The position numbers were made by a program, and so were the translations under genes. Below the pieces are notes generated by a model. The model was not told the origin of the DNA and ran no database searches. It saw only the letters and a program-made list of their open reading frames with translations. A stretch of 64,000 bases of DNA from Methanobacterium sp. (GTDB taxonomy: Archaea; Methanobacteriota; Methanobacteria; Methanobacteriales; Methanobacteriaceae). The stretch is from contig JAVSLW010000009.1 of the NCBI GenBank assembly GCA_039666455.1, positions 67,529 to 131,528 of the forward strand, read 5' to 3'. The first letter of the stretch is position 1, and every line of letters starts with the position of its first letter. Shown here in pieces: positions 50,433 through 61,085 of the stretch.

Positions 50433-51494
50433 TTATCTAACTAAATTTGTGGTGGAGCGAACTCTATCAGAAAATTTAACATCCCCCATCCACCTGTATT
50501 TACATTCACACTCAAATTCCTCTGGAATACTCTGTTTAAGATTGGATTCAATTATCAAATCTTTAAACTTCCTGTTACACTTTTTACAGTTAAAAGGTCC
50601 TCTACGAGTTCCAAAACCAGAAGTGTCCATTATTACGGGAATTTTAACTTTATTTCGAACCCTTCTTATAATTTCAAGTATACTCCATATCCATGGAGGT
50701 TGATAGGAACCTCTGCGCCATAAAAACTCCATAAGGGTCCCTTTATGGATTGTTGCCGGGCAAAAAGATATTCTATCAACACCAATTTTTTCTGCATATT
50801 GCGCTGAAGCAACAGCATCTTCAATAGCTTCTTTTTCAGAGGTTAAAATTGGTTTAACAAAAAGGTAAGCTTTAGATGTAATTTTGTAATCTGGTTTCAA
50901 TTTTTTAATAAGATTAATGGCCCTTTCAAAGTCTTTGTTTAAAAATCCTTTGTTAATTTTATATTTTTTAATATAGTCACTGCTGCTTTCAAGGCCGATG
51001 CTTACTTCAAATACTTTATCCTGCAAGAGACTGCAACATTCTTTAAGCACCTTTTCCCTAACAAACTCTGGACGAGATTCAATTACAATTTCTTCAATAT
51101 TTTCTTCATTATTCAGGATTTTAAGTATCTCATTACGGGCTTTTTCAGGTAATTCCTCTTCGTTAAGAAAACTTCCGGATACAAAAATTTTAACCACAGT
51201 TTTTGGCTTAATGTCATGCCTTCCAATAAGTTCTTTAAATATATCAATTAGTTCATGAGAAGAAACTTTTTCAAGGGGTGAATCTGCAATATAACTGCAC
51301 ATGGAGCATCCACCAGACTCTGATAGTGCGTGGGCACATCCTGAAGTTGGTAAAATTATAAAGATAGCATTTCCTATTCCAGAATAGAGCAGATCCTTTG
51401 AGGACCAGGAGGCAGATAATTCTGCAGGGGATTTTTTATCCATGCTTTTAATGGCATTTTTCCTAATATCTTTCATTAAATCCTGTATTTCCAT
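50433..51494 (-). CDS. raSEA: Archaeosine synthase radical SAM subunit RaSEA
   Basis: RaSEA cleaves the lysine adduct made by ArcS on tRNA position 15, yielding archaeosine. The 353-residue protein has a radical-SAM cluster motif with wide spacing, [16 protein letters not shown] (CX9CX2C, around residue 53), [36 protein letters not shown] and a C-terminal zinc-ribbon-like segment (CKKCNRKF and CECKYRW). This matches the archaeal family that replaces older annotations as a MiaB-like protein. Together with tgtA (21613) and arcS (59955), the window encodes the complete tRNA-level archaeosine route. Confidence 0.88.
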   Translation of the reverse strand: MEIQDLMKDIRKNAIKSMDKKSPAELSASWSSKDLLYSGIGNAIFIILPTSGCAHALSESGGCSMCSYIADSPLEKVSSHELIDIFKELIGRHDIKPKTVVKIFVSGSFLNEEELPEKARNEILKILNNEENIEEIVIESRPEFVREKVLKECCSLLQDKVFEVSIGLESSSDYIKKYKINKGFLNKDFERAINLIKKLKPDYKITSKAYLFVKPILTSEKEAIEDAVASAQYAEKIGVDRISFCPATIHKGTLMEFLWRRGSYQPPWIWSILEIIRRVRNKVKIPVIMDTSGFGTRRGPFNCKKCNRKFKDLIIESNLKQSIPEEFECECKYRWMGDVKFSDRVRSTTNLVR

Positions 51495-51630
51495 AATTTC
51501 ACTATATCTTTAATTTTTCAACCAAAACAAGTTTAGATTTGCTAATTTTTATTATGTAGAAGTGTGGTATTAAATCTGTTTATGTTAATAGAATTCAAAA
51601 ACAGGGATAATGACTTAAAAATAAAACCTG

Positions 51631-51749
51631 CAAACACTGTCAAAATTTTCAATTTTGACTGGCGAATCGAAGCTTTAGAAAAATGCAGAGCATTTTTCTA
51701 CGCATAAAAAATCTTCGATTTTTTAATGATTCGCACACAATGTGTTTGA
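51631..51749. repeat. Nested palindromic element between raSEA and mer
   Basis: Three concentric inverted repeats are visible. Outer arms: CAAACACTGT (51631-51640) and ACAATGTGTTTG (51738-51749), imperfect. Middle: GCGAATC (51662-51668) with GATTCGC (51728-51734), overlapping AATCGAAG (51665-51672) with CTTCGATT (51713-51720). Inner: TAGAAAAATGC (51676-51686) and GCATTTTTCTA (51690-51700), a perfect 11-base stem with a three-base loop. CAAAATT/AATTTTG at 51641-51657 forms a side hairpin. No open frame exists. It may be a small non-autonomous mobile element or a structured RNA downstream of mer. Confidence 0.65.
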
Positions 51750-51775
51750 GGTACCAAAAAAGAAGTTTGGAGAAA

Positions 51776-52752
<977 letters not shown>

Positions 52753-52998
52753 ATTTTAAAGTTTATCTGGAGTATAAAAATACTTTGTGTTTTAATTGTA
52801 ATCGAAAGGTATAAATAAGGGATTTAAACCCACATCTTTTGATTTGTAAAAATCCGCTAATAGATTTTATGATGCATTGAGCTTGAAAATTGCAGCAAGA
52901 GTTTGATTTATTAGTTTTAATGTACAAGATATTAAAATGATAGAAATTCATGGATTAATTAATATGTATAGATTAATAATTAATAATAGGTTGAAAAG

Positions 52999-53175
52999 AT
53001 GAAAATAGATAAATTAAATGAAAAATGTCCTGAATGTGGATGTAAAGATAAAACAATTAAAAGAGATATAGAGCCAGCGTATCATTCTCGTGCAACAACA
53101 GGGGCAATTATCTGCTCTAAGTGCGGTTATGTTTTCAAATCAGCCAGAGATGAAAAATGTGATGAAGAAGAATAA
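52999..53175 (+). CDS. Small zinc-ribbon protein (58 residues)
   Basis: The sequence MKIDKLNEKCPECGCKDKTI ends its first half with CPECGC, and the second half has IICSKCGYVFKSARDEKCDE, giving a four-Cys ribbon (CPEC…CSKC). Short archaeal zinc ribbons of this kind are common and usually of unknown function; contact with nucleic acid is possible. AGGTTGA stands seven bases before the ATG. It lies upstream of a mini ferredoxin and a geranylgeranyl reductase on the same strand, 197 bases away. Confidence 0.75.
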   Translation: MKIDKLNEKCPECGCKDKTIKRDIEPAYHSRATTGAIICSKCGYVFKSARDEKCDEEE

Positions 53176-53372
53176 CTTATTTAACCTTTACCTGTTAAAT
53201 CAATTATTTTTATGGCGGGAATATAATTAATTGAAATTTTTATATAAATCAGCATCTCTATTAAAAATACAGGGAAAAGTTAAATTAATCACTATTAAAT
53301 AAATAGAATTTAACGCACCTTTCAAGTATATAAGCGTTGATTTAAAAAATAAGAAATACACAAGGGATAAAA

Positions 53373-53534
53373 ATGATAGTAAAGGAATGGTGTATGTACT
53401 GTGGAGAATGTGCTGGCGTATGTCCACGCTGCCTCATTGAAGTAGGCGAGACAAACATAACTTTTGATGAAAGCTCATGTAAAGACTGTAAAATATGCGT
53501 GCAGGTATGTCCAGTACGTGCTTTAGAAAAATAG
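53373..53534 (+). CDS. Mini 2[4Fe-4S] ferredoxin (53 residues)
   Basis: The protein has two complete cluster motifs: WCMYCGECAGVCPRCLIEVG and CKDCKICVQVCPVRAL. At 53 residues it is near the minimum for a two-cluster ferredoxin. It ends 22 bases before the geranylgeranyl reductase, so it is probably co-transcribed and supplies electrons for the reduction of the lipid double bonds. AGGGATAAAA precedes the ATG. That role is inferred from position and from known ferredoxin dependence of archaeal lipid saturation in some methanogens. Confidence 0.85.
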   Translation: MIVKEWCMYCGECAGVCPRCLIEVGETNITFDESSCKDCKICVQVCPVRALEK

Positions 53535-53556
53535 GAATTATGCTAAGGTGAATTTA

Positions 53557-54741
53557 ATGTTTATAGAAACTGATGTTTTAGTGGTAGGAGCAGGTCCTGC
53601 AGGCTCATCTGCCGCCAAACACGCTGCACTAAATGGTGCAGAAGTGTTGATGGTTGAGAAGAAATCTGAAATAGGATCGCCTAAAAGATGTGCTGAAGGT
53701 GTATCCAAGGACGGGTTAATCAAGCTGGGGATAGAGCCAAGCAGTAGATGGGTAACTTCAGAAATTGATGGTGTACGTCTGGTATCACCTGGCGGAATAG
53801 ATGTCTGGCTTACTCAGGATACTGTAAAACTTCCAGAAATGGGTTATGTTGTGGAAAGAAAGGTTTTTGACAAGTTCATGGCCATGGACGCTGCAAGAGC
53901 TGGTGCAGATATAATGATTAAGACCCTGGTTAAGGGTTTAGAGAAAAGAGATGACCATGTGATGGTTAAAGCAGAAAGAATGGGCAAAGAGATTGAAATT
54001 AAAGCAGAAATAGTGATAGGTGCTGACGGCCCAGAGTCCAGAGTTGGAAGATGGGGAGGTCTTAAAACTGCAGTTAAACCAAAATACATGGAATCAGGCG
54101 CTCAATTTGAAATGGTAGGCGTTCAAATGGAAAATCCAAATGCGCTGGAATTCTATTTTGGTAGTGTTGCTCCTGGAGGATATGCATGGATATTTCCCAA
54201 AGGAGATGACATTGCAAACGTTGGACTTGCAGTAATATCCACATTAACAGAAAAAAGCGCTTATGAACATCTTCTTGACTTTGTAAAAACATGTCCTGCC
54301 ACAAAAAATGCCACAGCAGTTGAATTAAATATAGGAGGAGATCCTGTAGGTGGAATAATTAAAAAAATATCAACTGACAGGATTTTAATTGTTGGTGATG
54401 CTGCAGGTATGGTAAATCCTTTAACTGGTGGTGGAATAATAAGTGGTATGCAGGGAGGACTCATTGCAGGTGAAATTGCTGCAGCAGCAGTAAAAGAAGG
54501 AGATACATCTGAAAAAAGACTTTCCATGTACGACAAACGATGTGAAAAGGAAATCGGTGATTCATTTAATAAATATATGAAGTCCAGAGAATATCTTGAA
54601 AGCTTATCTGATAGGGAACTTGATTTAATTGCAAAAGCATTTAATGAAACTGAATTTGAGAGAATAAGCACTGCAGAGCTTCTTAAAATGCTGGTTAAAG
54701 TTTCGCCTAAAGCCTTATTAAAGCTTGGAAAATTATTTTAA
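53557..54741 (+). CDS. Geranylgeranyl/digeranylgeranylglycerophospholipid reductase
   Basis: This FAD enzyme saturates the isoprenoid chains of archaeal membrane lipids. The 394-residue protein has the dinucleotide-binding opening DVLVVGAGPAGSSAAKHAAL, GSPKRCAEGVSKDGLIKLG (the conserved Cys region), GADGPESRVGRWGG, and ILIVGDAAGMVNPLTGGGII, all characteristic of the family. ATG 53557 is chosen because AAGGTG ends six bases before it; a GTG at 53548 lies within that site. The preceding mini ferredoxin gene supports a ferredoxin-linked reaction. Confidence 0.93.
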   Translation: MFIETDVLVVGAGPAGSSAAKHAALNGAEVLMVEKKSEIGSPKRCAEGVSKDGLIKLGIEPSSRWVTSEIDGVRLVSPGGIDVWLTQDTVKLPEMGYVVERKVFDKFMAMDAARAGADIMIKTLVKGLEKRDDHVMVKAERMGKEIEIKAEIVIGADGPESRVGRWGGLKTAVKPKYMESGAQFEMVGVQMENPNALEFYFGSVAPGGYAWIFPKGDDIANVGLAVISTLTEKSAYEHLLDFVKTCPATKNATAVELNIGGDPVGGIIKKISTDRILIVGDAAGMVNPLTGGGIISGMQGGLIAGEIAAAAVKEGDTSEKRLSMYDKRCEKEIGDSFNKYMKSREYLESLSDRELDLIAKAFNETEFERISTAELLKMLVKVSPKALLKLGKLF

Positions 54742-54786
54742 GTATGCAGGGCATCGGATATTTTTCAATCTCTAAAAATTCTTTTT

Positions 54787-55584
54787 TTAAAATAAAATAA
54801 CTAAAATACATGAAAAGAAGAATATCATGGCTATTTGATGATATGCCCTATCTGCAATATAAATCATTTCTTCCTTTTTTGTAAAAAGGGAGAGATAGAG
54901 AGGTATTGTAGCTAAAAATGCAGGTACAATGGCAACTGCAAACTGAACCCAGTTCATATCTCCGCTTAGCAATATATAAATTAAGAATATAGTGGATATT
55001 CCTCCAATAATGCTTGCTGCTACTGTTTTTGATTTATACATGGTATATGTGGCCATACCTGCAAGATACATGAATATATAAACACTTATTGGGACTATTA
55101 GTATATTACCTAATAATACAGCACAGGAACTAATTCTAAGCACAGTATTTGTTGCAGTACTTGTAAAAGGTGCGAATATAGTTTCTTTAAGTCTAACAGG
55201 AGGTAATGTATAGACTAACTGATTTAAAAGCATTAAACCCAAAATTATGGTAAATCCAGGGCTTAAAATTGCTAATGAAGTTATAAAAACTGCAATGATC
55301 AAAATTCCGCAAAATAATGCAATCCATTTTTTGTCAATATTTTCATTAATAAATGCCCTATTCCTTTTAGAATAATCTATACAGTCAATTTCAATATCTG
55401 TAAGGTCGTTAAGGCTGTATAATGCCCCCCAAAGCACAGAAACCAGTAAAAGACCTTCCAGTATTTCCAGAGGATTGTTGATACTCATACTGGAAAAATA
55501 AGCGTACGTAAGGGCAAGCAAATATGCATTGACGTTTTTAGATGCCCATGAGATCCTTGTGGATTTAATAAGAGTTTTTATCAT
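54787..55584 (-). CDS. UbiA-family prenyltransferase
   Basis: The 265-residue integral membrane protein has about eight helices and the first Asp-rich motif NDLTDIEIDCIDYSKRNRAF (residues ~58-78) of UbiA enzymes, including the NRxF follow-up. The second Asp-rich motif normally found in helix 5/6 (DxxGD type) is not evident: the corresponding region reads YLAGMATYTMYKSK. It may therefore be a divergent or inactive member. The family attaches prenyl chains to aromatic or glycerol-phosphate acceptors; in archaea one member makes digeranylgeranylglyceryl phosphate. It lies convergent to the lipid reductase. Confidence 0.8.
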   Translation of the reverse strand: MIKTLIKSTRISWASKNVNAYLLALTYAYFSSMSINNPLEILEGLLLVSVLWGALYSLNDLTDIEIDCIDYSKRNRAFINENIDKKWIALFCGILIIAVFITSLAILSPGFTIILGLMLLNQLVYTLPPVRLKETIFAPFTSTATNTVLRISSCAVLLGNILIVPISVYIFMYLAGMATYTMYKSKTVAASIIGGISTIFLIYILLSGDMNWVQFAVAIVPAFLATIPLYLSLFTKKEEMIYIADRAYHQIAMIFFFSCILVILF

Positions 55585-55661
55585 TAACTGTCCTCATAAG
55601 GATTTTAAAAATACATCCTGCTTATCTTCGGGTTTAGTGTAATTTATCCAATTAGATTAGT

Positions 55662-56441
55662 TTATTTTTCAAGTGCATGGCATATAAATCTTGGTTTAGA
55701 TCCGTATTTTTCTATGTATTCTTTGATATTTTGGGGATGGGCATCTTCAATGTGCATCTTAACAATTTCAACTGTTTCATTTTCTGAATATGATATTTCC
55801 ACGACTTGGAAGAATAATTTAAGGACTGCAAGGACTATTTTTGAAAAAAATCCAAAATCAGTGAATATGTCATATTTTTTATCTTTTATGCAGATTCTCC
55901 AGGCGGTTTGGAGTATTATATTCATATTTTTAAAGCACTTCCTGTTTTTAAAATATTCCATTATACAGAGAAAATAGAAATAAAAAGAACGAAAACCAGT
56001 TTTATCTGTCCACTGGCTGAACCCCACTTTTTCAGAATTTAAATTATGGGAGTCGTGAAAACTATCTGCAATCAAAACAGCGTCAAATTCCGATAATTTT
56101 TTATAAATATCTTCTTTTAAACTGAGTCCTAAATCACTGGCCAGACCCTCAAAAATCTTATTAAAAACTTCTTTTGAACTTTCATCTCCAGATTTTAAGC
56201 CAAATTTAACATCATAAACATTTAAATCAGTTTCCTGGATTGCCTGAAAAATATTTGTAGATTTACCGGTGCCCGGGGCCCCTATTATATGTACAATATT
56301 ACCTTTTTTTGTTTTTAAGGTTTTAAATTGTTTATAGAGTTTTTTATAGCAATCTGTAATTAAAAATACTCTGTTATCCTGGACACAGTTTACCTTGTAT
56401 TTATCCATATCACTATTTTCATTTTTAAAGTATATAAACAT
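55662..56441 (-). CDS. P-loop ATPase/NTPase of unknown role
   Basis: The protein of up to 259 residues has Walker A HIIGAPGTGKSTNIFQAIQE and a Walker B-like segment FDAVLIADSFHDSHN. The remainder is helix-rich with aromatic residues (FRSFYFYFLCIMEYFKN). There are no other domains that would identify it; STAND or KAP NTPases are possible relatives. An alternative start is the ATG at 56408 (MDKYKVNC) with GTGAT upstream. Its gene starts 153 bases from the divergent rubredoxin-TPP enzyme gene, so they may share a control region. Confidence 0.6.
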   Translation of the reverse strand: MFIYFKNENSDMDKYKVNCVQDNRVFLITDCYKKLYKQFKTLKTKKGNIVHIIGAPGTGKSTNIFQAIQETDLNVYDVKFGLKSGDESSKEVFNKIFEGLASDLGLSLKEDIYKKLSEFDAVLIADSFHDSHNLNSEKVGFSQWTDKTGFRSFYFYFLCIMEYFKNRKCFKNMNIILQTAWRICIKDKKYDIFTDFGFFSKIVLAVLKLFFQVVEISYSENETVEIVKMHIEDAHPQNIKEYIEKYGSKPRFICHALEK

Positions 56442-56594
56442 TGAAAGATGATTTGCTGTAAAAACGCTCGTTTAAATTCCAGAATTTAAAACTAATTAAC
56501 TAGAGAGCATAATGATAATTTAATGATAACTTATTAGAATATTTTATCATACTTCAGGATCATAGTTATTTGTAAAAATACGTGAGGTTTTCAA

Positions 56595-58355
56595 ATGGTA
56601 AAATACAGGTGTGTGGTATGTAATTACGTATTTGATGAAAAAATAGAAGGAAAAAAGTTTAAGGATTTACCTGATGACTGGAAATGCCCTTTATGCAATG
56701 TATCTAAAGACATGTTTGTTCCATTAAAAGAAAAAGCTGAAGAAGCTCCAAAGTTGGTAGGAAAAACTGTATCTGATGTACTGGTTGATCAATTGGTTGA
56801 ATGGGGTGTCAAATATGTTTTTGGAATGCCTGGAACGTCAGTTTTAGGAATCATTGAATCTATAAGGAAAAATGATAAAATAAAATATATTCAGGTAAGG
56901 CATGAAGAGACGGCAGCTTTTATGGCATCAGCTTACGGCAAACTCACAGGACATGTTGCTGTATGTCTTACAATAGCAGGACCAGGATCAACAAATTTAG
57001 CAACAGGGCTGTATGATGCCATGCTGGATCACTCGCCAGTTCTGGCAATAACCGGTATTGTAAAAAGACAGATAATTGGTCCTGGTTCTTTCCAGGAGAT
57101 TGACCAGTATTCCTTTTTTAGACCAGTGTCAGTGTTTGATAAAATTTTAATGTCCAGAAAACAAACTGTACCGCTTGTAACTCTTGCATTAAAGCATGCA
57201 ATTATAGATGGAGGTGTTTCTCATATTGGAATTCCAGTTGATCTTCAAAACAGTCTGCATGATGCAGAAACACTTCCATTTGAAGGAAACTTTCCCAATA
57301 ATTCAATTTCACAGCCTGAAATTATGGTTAAAAAAGCAGCCCGCATAATAGATGAATCCCATAGACCGGTGATAATTACAGGTTTTGGGGCAATGGGACA
57401 GGGTGATAATATAATAGAGATTGCAGATAAAATTTCAGCACCTGTTGTTTCAACATTTCGGGGAAAAGGAGTAATTAATGAATATCACAGGCTTTATGTT
57501 GGAAGTCATGGGGGGATTGGTTCATCTGCTGCAGCCAAACTGGTTAAGGATTCTGATCTTTTAATTGTGATAGGATGTTCCTTTTCTGACCAGACAATGC
57601 TTCCAGAAAAAAGGATGGTGCAGATTGACATAAATCCCATGATGATAGCAAAAAGGCACCCTGTGGAGGCGGGTCTTTTTGGAAATTCATCGGTTTTGGT
57701 ACCTGAATTAAAAGAAAAGGTTAAAGAAAATAAAAAAGGAGACTATTTAGATGAAATAAGGAATTTAAAACAGGAATGGCTGGATTTACTTCAAAAAGAA
57801 GCTGATTCAACAAAAACACCCATACGCCCTCAATACATTGTAAAGGTTCTGAATGAAAAGATTGCAGATGATGCCATAATAACTCTGGATGTTGGAGATA
57901 ATGGCTGGTGGTTTGGAAGGAATTTCTTGATGAAAAAGACTCAAAAAATGATATTTTCAGGTTATCTTGGTTCAATGGCATTTTCATTACCTGCAGCCAT
58001 AGCAGCACAGCTTATATATCCTGAAAGACAGGTAATATGCACTGCTGGAGACGGTGGATTTTCAATGCTTATGGCTGATTTTATGACCGCTGTAAAAAAT
58101 GAACTGCCAATCAAGGTATTTATTTTCAATAACAGTGAATTAGCCATGATTCGGCAGGAACAGCTTATGGAAAATTATCCAAATTATGAAACAAAATTGC
58201 ACAGCTTTGATTTTGCAGAATATGCAAGGAATTGTGGTGGAGTAGGGATAAAAGTTGAAACCCCAGAGGAATTAGAAGAAGCAGTTGATGAAGCGCTTGA
58301 ATTAAATAAACCGGTTATTGTTGATATTAATACAGATCCACTAAGATTTGTATGA
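56595..58355 (+). CDS. Rubredoxin-fused thiamine-diphosphate enzyme (pyruvate oxidase/acetolactate synthase-like)
   Basis: The first 45 residues form a shortened rubredoxin ([13 protein letters not shown], then [17 protein letters not shown], four Cys ligands for one Fe). The rest (residues about 52-586) is a complete three-domain ThDP enzyme: PYR domain with [20 protein letters not shown] (the catalytic Glu), a central domain, and PP domain with [18 protein letters not shown] and FNNSELAMI binding Mg-ThDP. It most resembles pyruvate oxidase (PoxB) or acetolactate synthase. The rubredoxin head implies electron transfer, so pyruvate or another 2-oxo acid may be oxidised to drive a one-electron carrier. 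It is 78 bases upstream of the DUF2769 flavoprotein. Confidence 0.87.
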   Translation: MVKYRCVVCNYVFDEKIEGKKFKDLPDDWKCPLCNVSKDMFVPLKEKAEEAPKLVGKTVSDVLVDQLVEWGVKYVFGMPGTSVLGIIESIRKNDKIKYIQVRHEETAAFMASAYGKLTGHVAVCLTIAGPGSTNLATGLYDAMLDHSPVLAITGIVKRQIIGPGSFQEIDQYSFFRPVSVFDKILMSRKQTVPLVTLALKHAIIDGGVSHIGIPVDLQNSLHDAETLPFEGNFPNNSISQPEIMVKKAARIIDESHRPVIITGFGAMGQGDNIIEIADKISAPVVSTFRGKGVINEYHRLYVGSHGGIGSSAAAKLVKDSDLLIVIGCSFSDQTMLPEKRMVQIDINPMMIAKRHPVEAGLFGNSSVLVPELKEKVKENKKGDYLDEIRNLKQEWLDLLQKEADSTKTPIRPQYIVKVLNEKIADDAIITLDVGDNGWWFGRNFLMKKTQKMIFSGYLGSMAFSLPAAIAAQLIYPERQVICTAGDGGFSMLMADFMTAVKNELPIKVFIFNNSELAMIRQEQLMENYPNYETKLHSFDFAEYARNCGGVGIKVETPEELEEAVDEALELNKPVIVDINTDPLRFV

Positions 58356-58404
58356 ATCCAGAGATTTTATATTTAATCAATAAGATTTCGAAAATCTAAA
58401 AAAC

Positions 58405-58410
58405 TTATAT
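58405..58410 (+). promoter_or_regulatory. TATA box before the DUF2769/GltB-like gene
   Basis: TTATAT within AAACTTATATAAAACTG is about 27 bases before the ATG at 58434, so the mRNA probably starts at or beside the start codon. No ribosome binding site precedes that ATG. It gives the gene its own promoter despite the short gap after the rubredoxin-TPP gene. Confidence 0.5.
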
Positions 58411-58433
58411 AAAACTGCTGCAGATATTAGACC

Positions 58434-59930
58434 ATGGAACATTCTGCAAAAATTGGAAGAAAAATTGAGGATTCAAAAAAAAATCAGAAGAAGTGTGCGT
58501 GTCCATACTGTCCAAGTTATCCTCATGATTGTAAGGGAGATGTTCTTTACTGTGCCCGGGGTAAAAGTCAATGTGATATCCGGCCAGAGGGATGTATATG
58601 CAATACATGCCCTATTTACTATGAATATGGGCTAAAGGGAATTTATTTCTGCAATAAAGATGAAGTTGGGCCGAATAAGATATCCATGCGTAAAAAAAAG
58701 TCTTATGAGAGCGATTCAGTTTATGAAAGCATGGTGAATATCAAGGAAACAGCAGCTACAGGTAAAAGCATCATTTCTTCAATGGGGTCACTTAAAAAAA
58801 TACCTTTTTCACTGAATAACCTTCATTTTGTGCCTGCTCAGGTAAATAAAATACCTTTAAATTTTGAAGATGAGGTTAAAACTGAAGTTGTAATAGGGCC
58901 TGCCTCTAAAAAACCTTTTGAAATTTCATCACCCCTTATGATTTCAGGGATGAGTTTTGGGGCTGTATCACGAAATGTAAGGCTTGTTATTGCAAAAACA
59001 GCAAAAAAACTTAAAATTGGATTTAATTCTGGTGAAGGAGGTATACTTCCAGAAGAAAAGGAAATAGCCGGAAATCAGATGATTGTGCAGTATTCAACAG
59101 GGAGATTTGGAATCAGTGAAAAAATACTTGAATCAGCTTCTGCGGTGGAAATTCGTTTTGGTCAGGGCGCTTATCCTGGTAAAGGCAGTTTTTTACCTGC
59201 AGATAAAATTACGAATGAAATTGCAGAGATAAGGGATATTAAAATGGGAGAATCAGCTTATTCTCCGGCGAATCATTTTGATATGAAAAGTCCTGGAGAA
59301 ATCAGGGATAAAGTGAATGAGCTTGGAAAGATTACGCGTGGTGCTCCAATAGGAGCAAAAATTGGATGCGGTAATATTGAAAAAGATTTAGAAATTCTTG
59401 TAGATTCAAAAGTGGATTTTATAGCGCTTGATGGATTTGGAGGAGCTACAGGAGCAACGGATCGTTATGTAAGGGAGAATATGGGTATTCCTATTACTGC
59501 CGCACTTCCAAGAGCTTACAGATATCTTAAAGAGCTCGAAGTTAAAGACAGTATATCCTTAATTGCAGGCGGACGACTCATTGATTCTGCAGACTTTGCT
59601 AAATGCCTTGCTTTAGGTGCAGATGCAATATATACTGGAACCTCGGCACTTATAGCCATGGGGTGTGAGCAGTACAGAATTTGCTACACTGGAATGTGCC
59701 CTACAGGAATTACAACTCAAAAATCACAGTTAATGAATCAATTAGACGTTGATGAAGGAGTTAAAAAACTTACTAACTTTATAAATGTGTCTAATAACGA
59801 AGTTGCCAATTTAACACGTATCGTTGGCAAAAACGACGTGAAAACTTTAGATAAAGATGATCTGGTGTCAATGGATAAAGATCTGTCTTCTATTACTGGT
59901 GTTAAATGGGTTAACGGCAAATACCAGTAA
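58434..59930 (+). CDS. Glutamate-synthase-like FMN protein with N-terminal DUF2769 Cys cluster
   Basis: The 498-residue protein begins with a cysteine-rich DUF2769-like head (CACPYCPSYPHDCKGDVLYC, then CDIRPEGCICNTCP), likely to bind metal. The remainder is the FMN-binding GltB barrel: FEISSPLMISGMSFGAVSRN, FNSGEGGILPEE, IEIRFGQGAYPGKGSFLPAD-like text, GAKIGCGNIEKDLEILVDSK and the Cys segment CYTGMCPTGITTQKS near the [3Fe-4S] site. There is no glutaminase domain, as in archaeal-type GltB. It may transfer electrons rather than make glutamate. A leaderless transcript is likely. Confidence 0.85.
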   Translation: MEHSAKIGRKIEDSKKNQKKCACPYCPSYPHDCKGDVLYCARGKSQCDIRPEGCICNTCPIYYEYGLKGIYFCNKDEVGPNKISMRKKKSYESDSVYESMVNIKETAATGKSIISSMGSLKKIPFSLNNLHFVPAQVNKIPLNFEDEVKTEVVIGPASKKPFEISSPLMISGMSFGAVSRNVRLVIAKTAKKLKIGFNSGEGGILPEEKEIAGNQMIVQYSTGRFGISEKILESASAVEIRFGQGAYPGKGSFLPADKITNEIAEIRDIKMGESAYSPANHFDMKSPGEIRDKVNELGKITRGAPIGAKIGCGNIEKDLEILVDSKVDFIALDGFGGATGATDRYVRENMGIPITAALPRAYRYLKELEVKDSISLIAGGRLIDSADFAKCLALGADAIYTGTSALIAMGCEQYRICYTGMCPTGITTQKSQLMNQLDVDEGVKKLTNFINVSNNEVANLTRIVGKNDVKTLDKDDLVSMDKDLSSITGVKWVNGKYQ

Positions 59931-59954
59931 ATATATTTAATTTGAGGAAACATC

Positions 59955-60872
59955 ATGAAAGTACCATGTATAACTGAAGAATCTCTATTTAGGCCTGAAG
60001 CAGTAAGGTGGAGGAAGAGATCACTGTTTTTAGAACCGATTGGTGATGCGGTGGTTATTTTGCCCTGCAGTATGAGAAAACCGTATTCATCCTCCAGATC
60101 ACATATGATCTTTTCGAAGGTAACTAAAGGCATTCAGGAAGTCATATTAACTTCTCCATTTGGGATTTGCCCGCGTGAGCTGGAAAAAACATATCCTATA
60201 CAATCATACGACACTTCCACAACAGGCGATTGGTCTTACGAAGAAATTAAAGTTGTAGGAGAATGTTTAAAGGAATATGTCGGTGGAAAAGAAGTAATTG
60301 CCCATGTAAGTGGTGGATACAGACAGGTTTGTGAGGACTATCTGGATGAAGCGGTTTATACATGTACCGATGGAAAAACAACATCCAGAGAATCAATTTT
60401 AAATTTGAAAAATGAAGTTCGAAAACATCCACGAATTAAGGGGAGAGTTAAGACTCTTCACATGCTCAGATCAATTGCCCGTTATCAATTTAACACAAAA
60501 AAGGCTGATGCATTCATACCTGACAGTGTTAAGATTACTGGAAGGTTTGAGAAGAGGCTGATAGCTGATGGAAAACAGATTGCAACCCTGCATCCTAAAA
60601 ACGGCTTTTATTCTTTGAATCTGCACGGGGGAGAAATATTAAGAGATATTGGAGTTAAATGGGTAAAAATTGGCTTTGATCTTAAAACAAACACTCTTTT
60701 TTCTCCAGGCGTGGAGGATGCCCATGAAGACATAATCCCCAATGATGAAGTGGTCATACTGAAAGATGATGAGGTTGTAGGAGTGGGTAAAGCTGTATTA
60801 AATGGTGAAGAAATGAAAAGGGCAGTTAAGGGTGTTGCGGTAAAAATAAGGCATAGAAAGAAGAATAAATGA
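59955..60872 (+). CDS. arcS: Archaeosine synthase α subunit ArcS
   Basis: ArcS adds lysine to preQ0 at tRNA position 15 before RaSEA cleaves the adduct. The 305-residue protein has the motif VVILPCSMRKPYSSSRSHMI (PCSxxKPYxxSxSH, residues ~33-52), HVSGGYRQVCEDYLDEAVYT, and a C-terminal PUA domain (GKQIATLHPKNGFYSLNLHG to DDEVVGVGKAVLNGEEM). The N-terminal Tgt-like domain of longer ArcS proteins is absent, giving the short form. GAGG lies about eight bases upstream of the ATG. Its pathway partners are tgtA (21613) and raSEA (50433). Confidence 0.9.
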   Translation: MKVPCITEESLFRPEAVRWRKRSLFLEPIGDAVVILPCSMRKPYSSSRSHMIFSKVTKGIQEVILTSPFGICPRELEKTYPIQSYDTSTTGDWSYEEIKVVGECLKEYVGGKEVIAHVSGGYRQVCEDYLDEAVYTCTDGKTTSRESILNLKNEVRKHPRIKGRVKTLHMLRSIARYQFNTKKADAFIPDSVKITGRFEKRLIADGKQIATLHPKNGFYSLNLHGGEILRDIGVKWVKIGFDLKTNTLFSPGVEDAHEDIIPNDEVVILKDDEVVGVGKAVLNGEEMKRAVKGVAVKIRHRKKNK

Positions 60873-61085
60873 TTTAGAGGTTTTAGCTCAGTAATTGATT
60901 TTAATTTAAAAATCATAACTCATGAATATTCATTAACTTTCAACCCAAAATATAAATAGCTTTAAAGGTATACAATAAAAATGATTAGCAATGCCCCTAT
61001 TTTTGAATAAAAATATTTAATGAAACAAGTTTTAACAGGGGCAAAATTAATAGAAATTTAACTTCATTAATTTTGAGGAGATATT

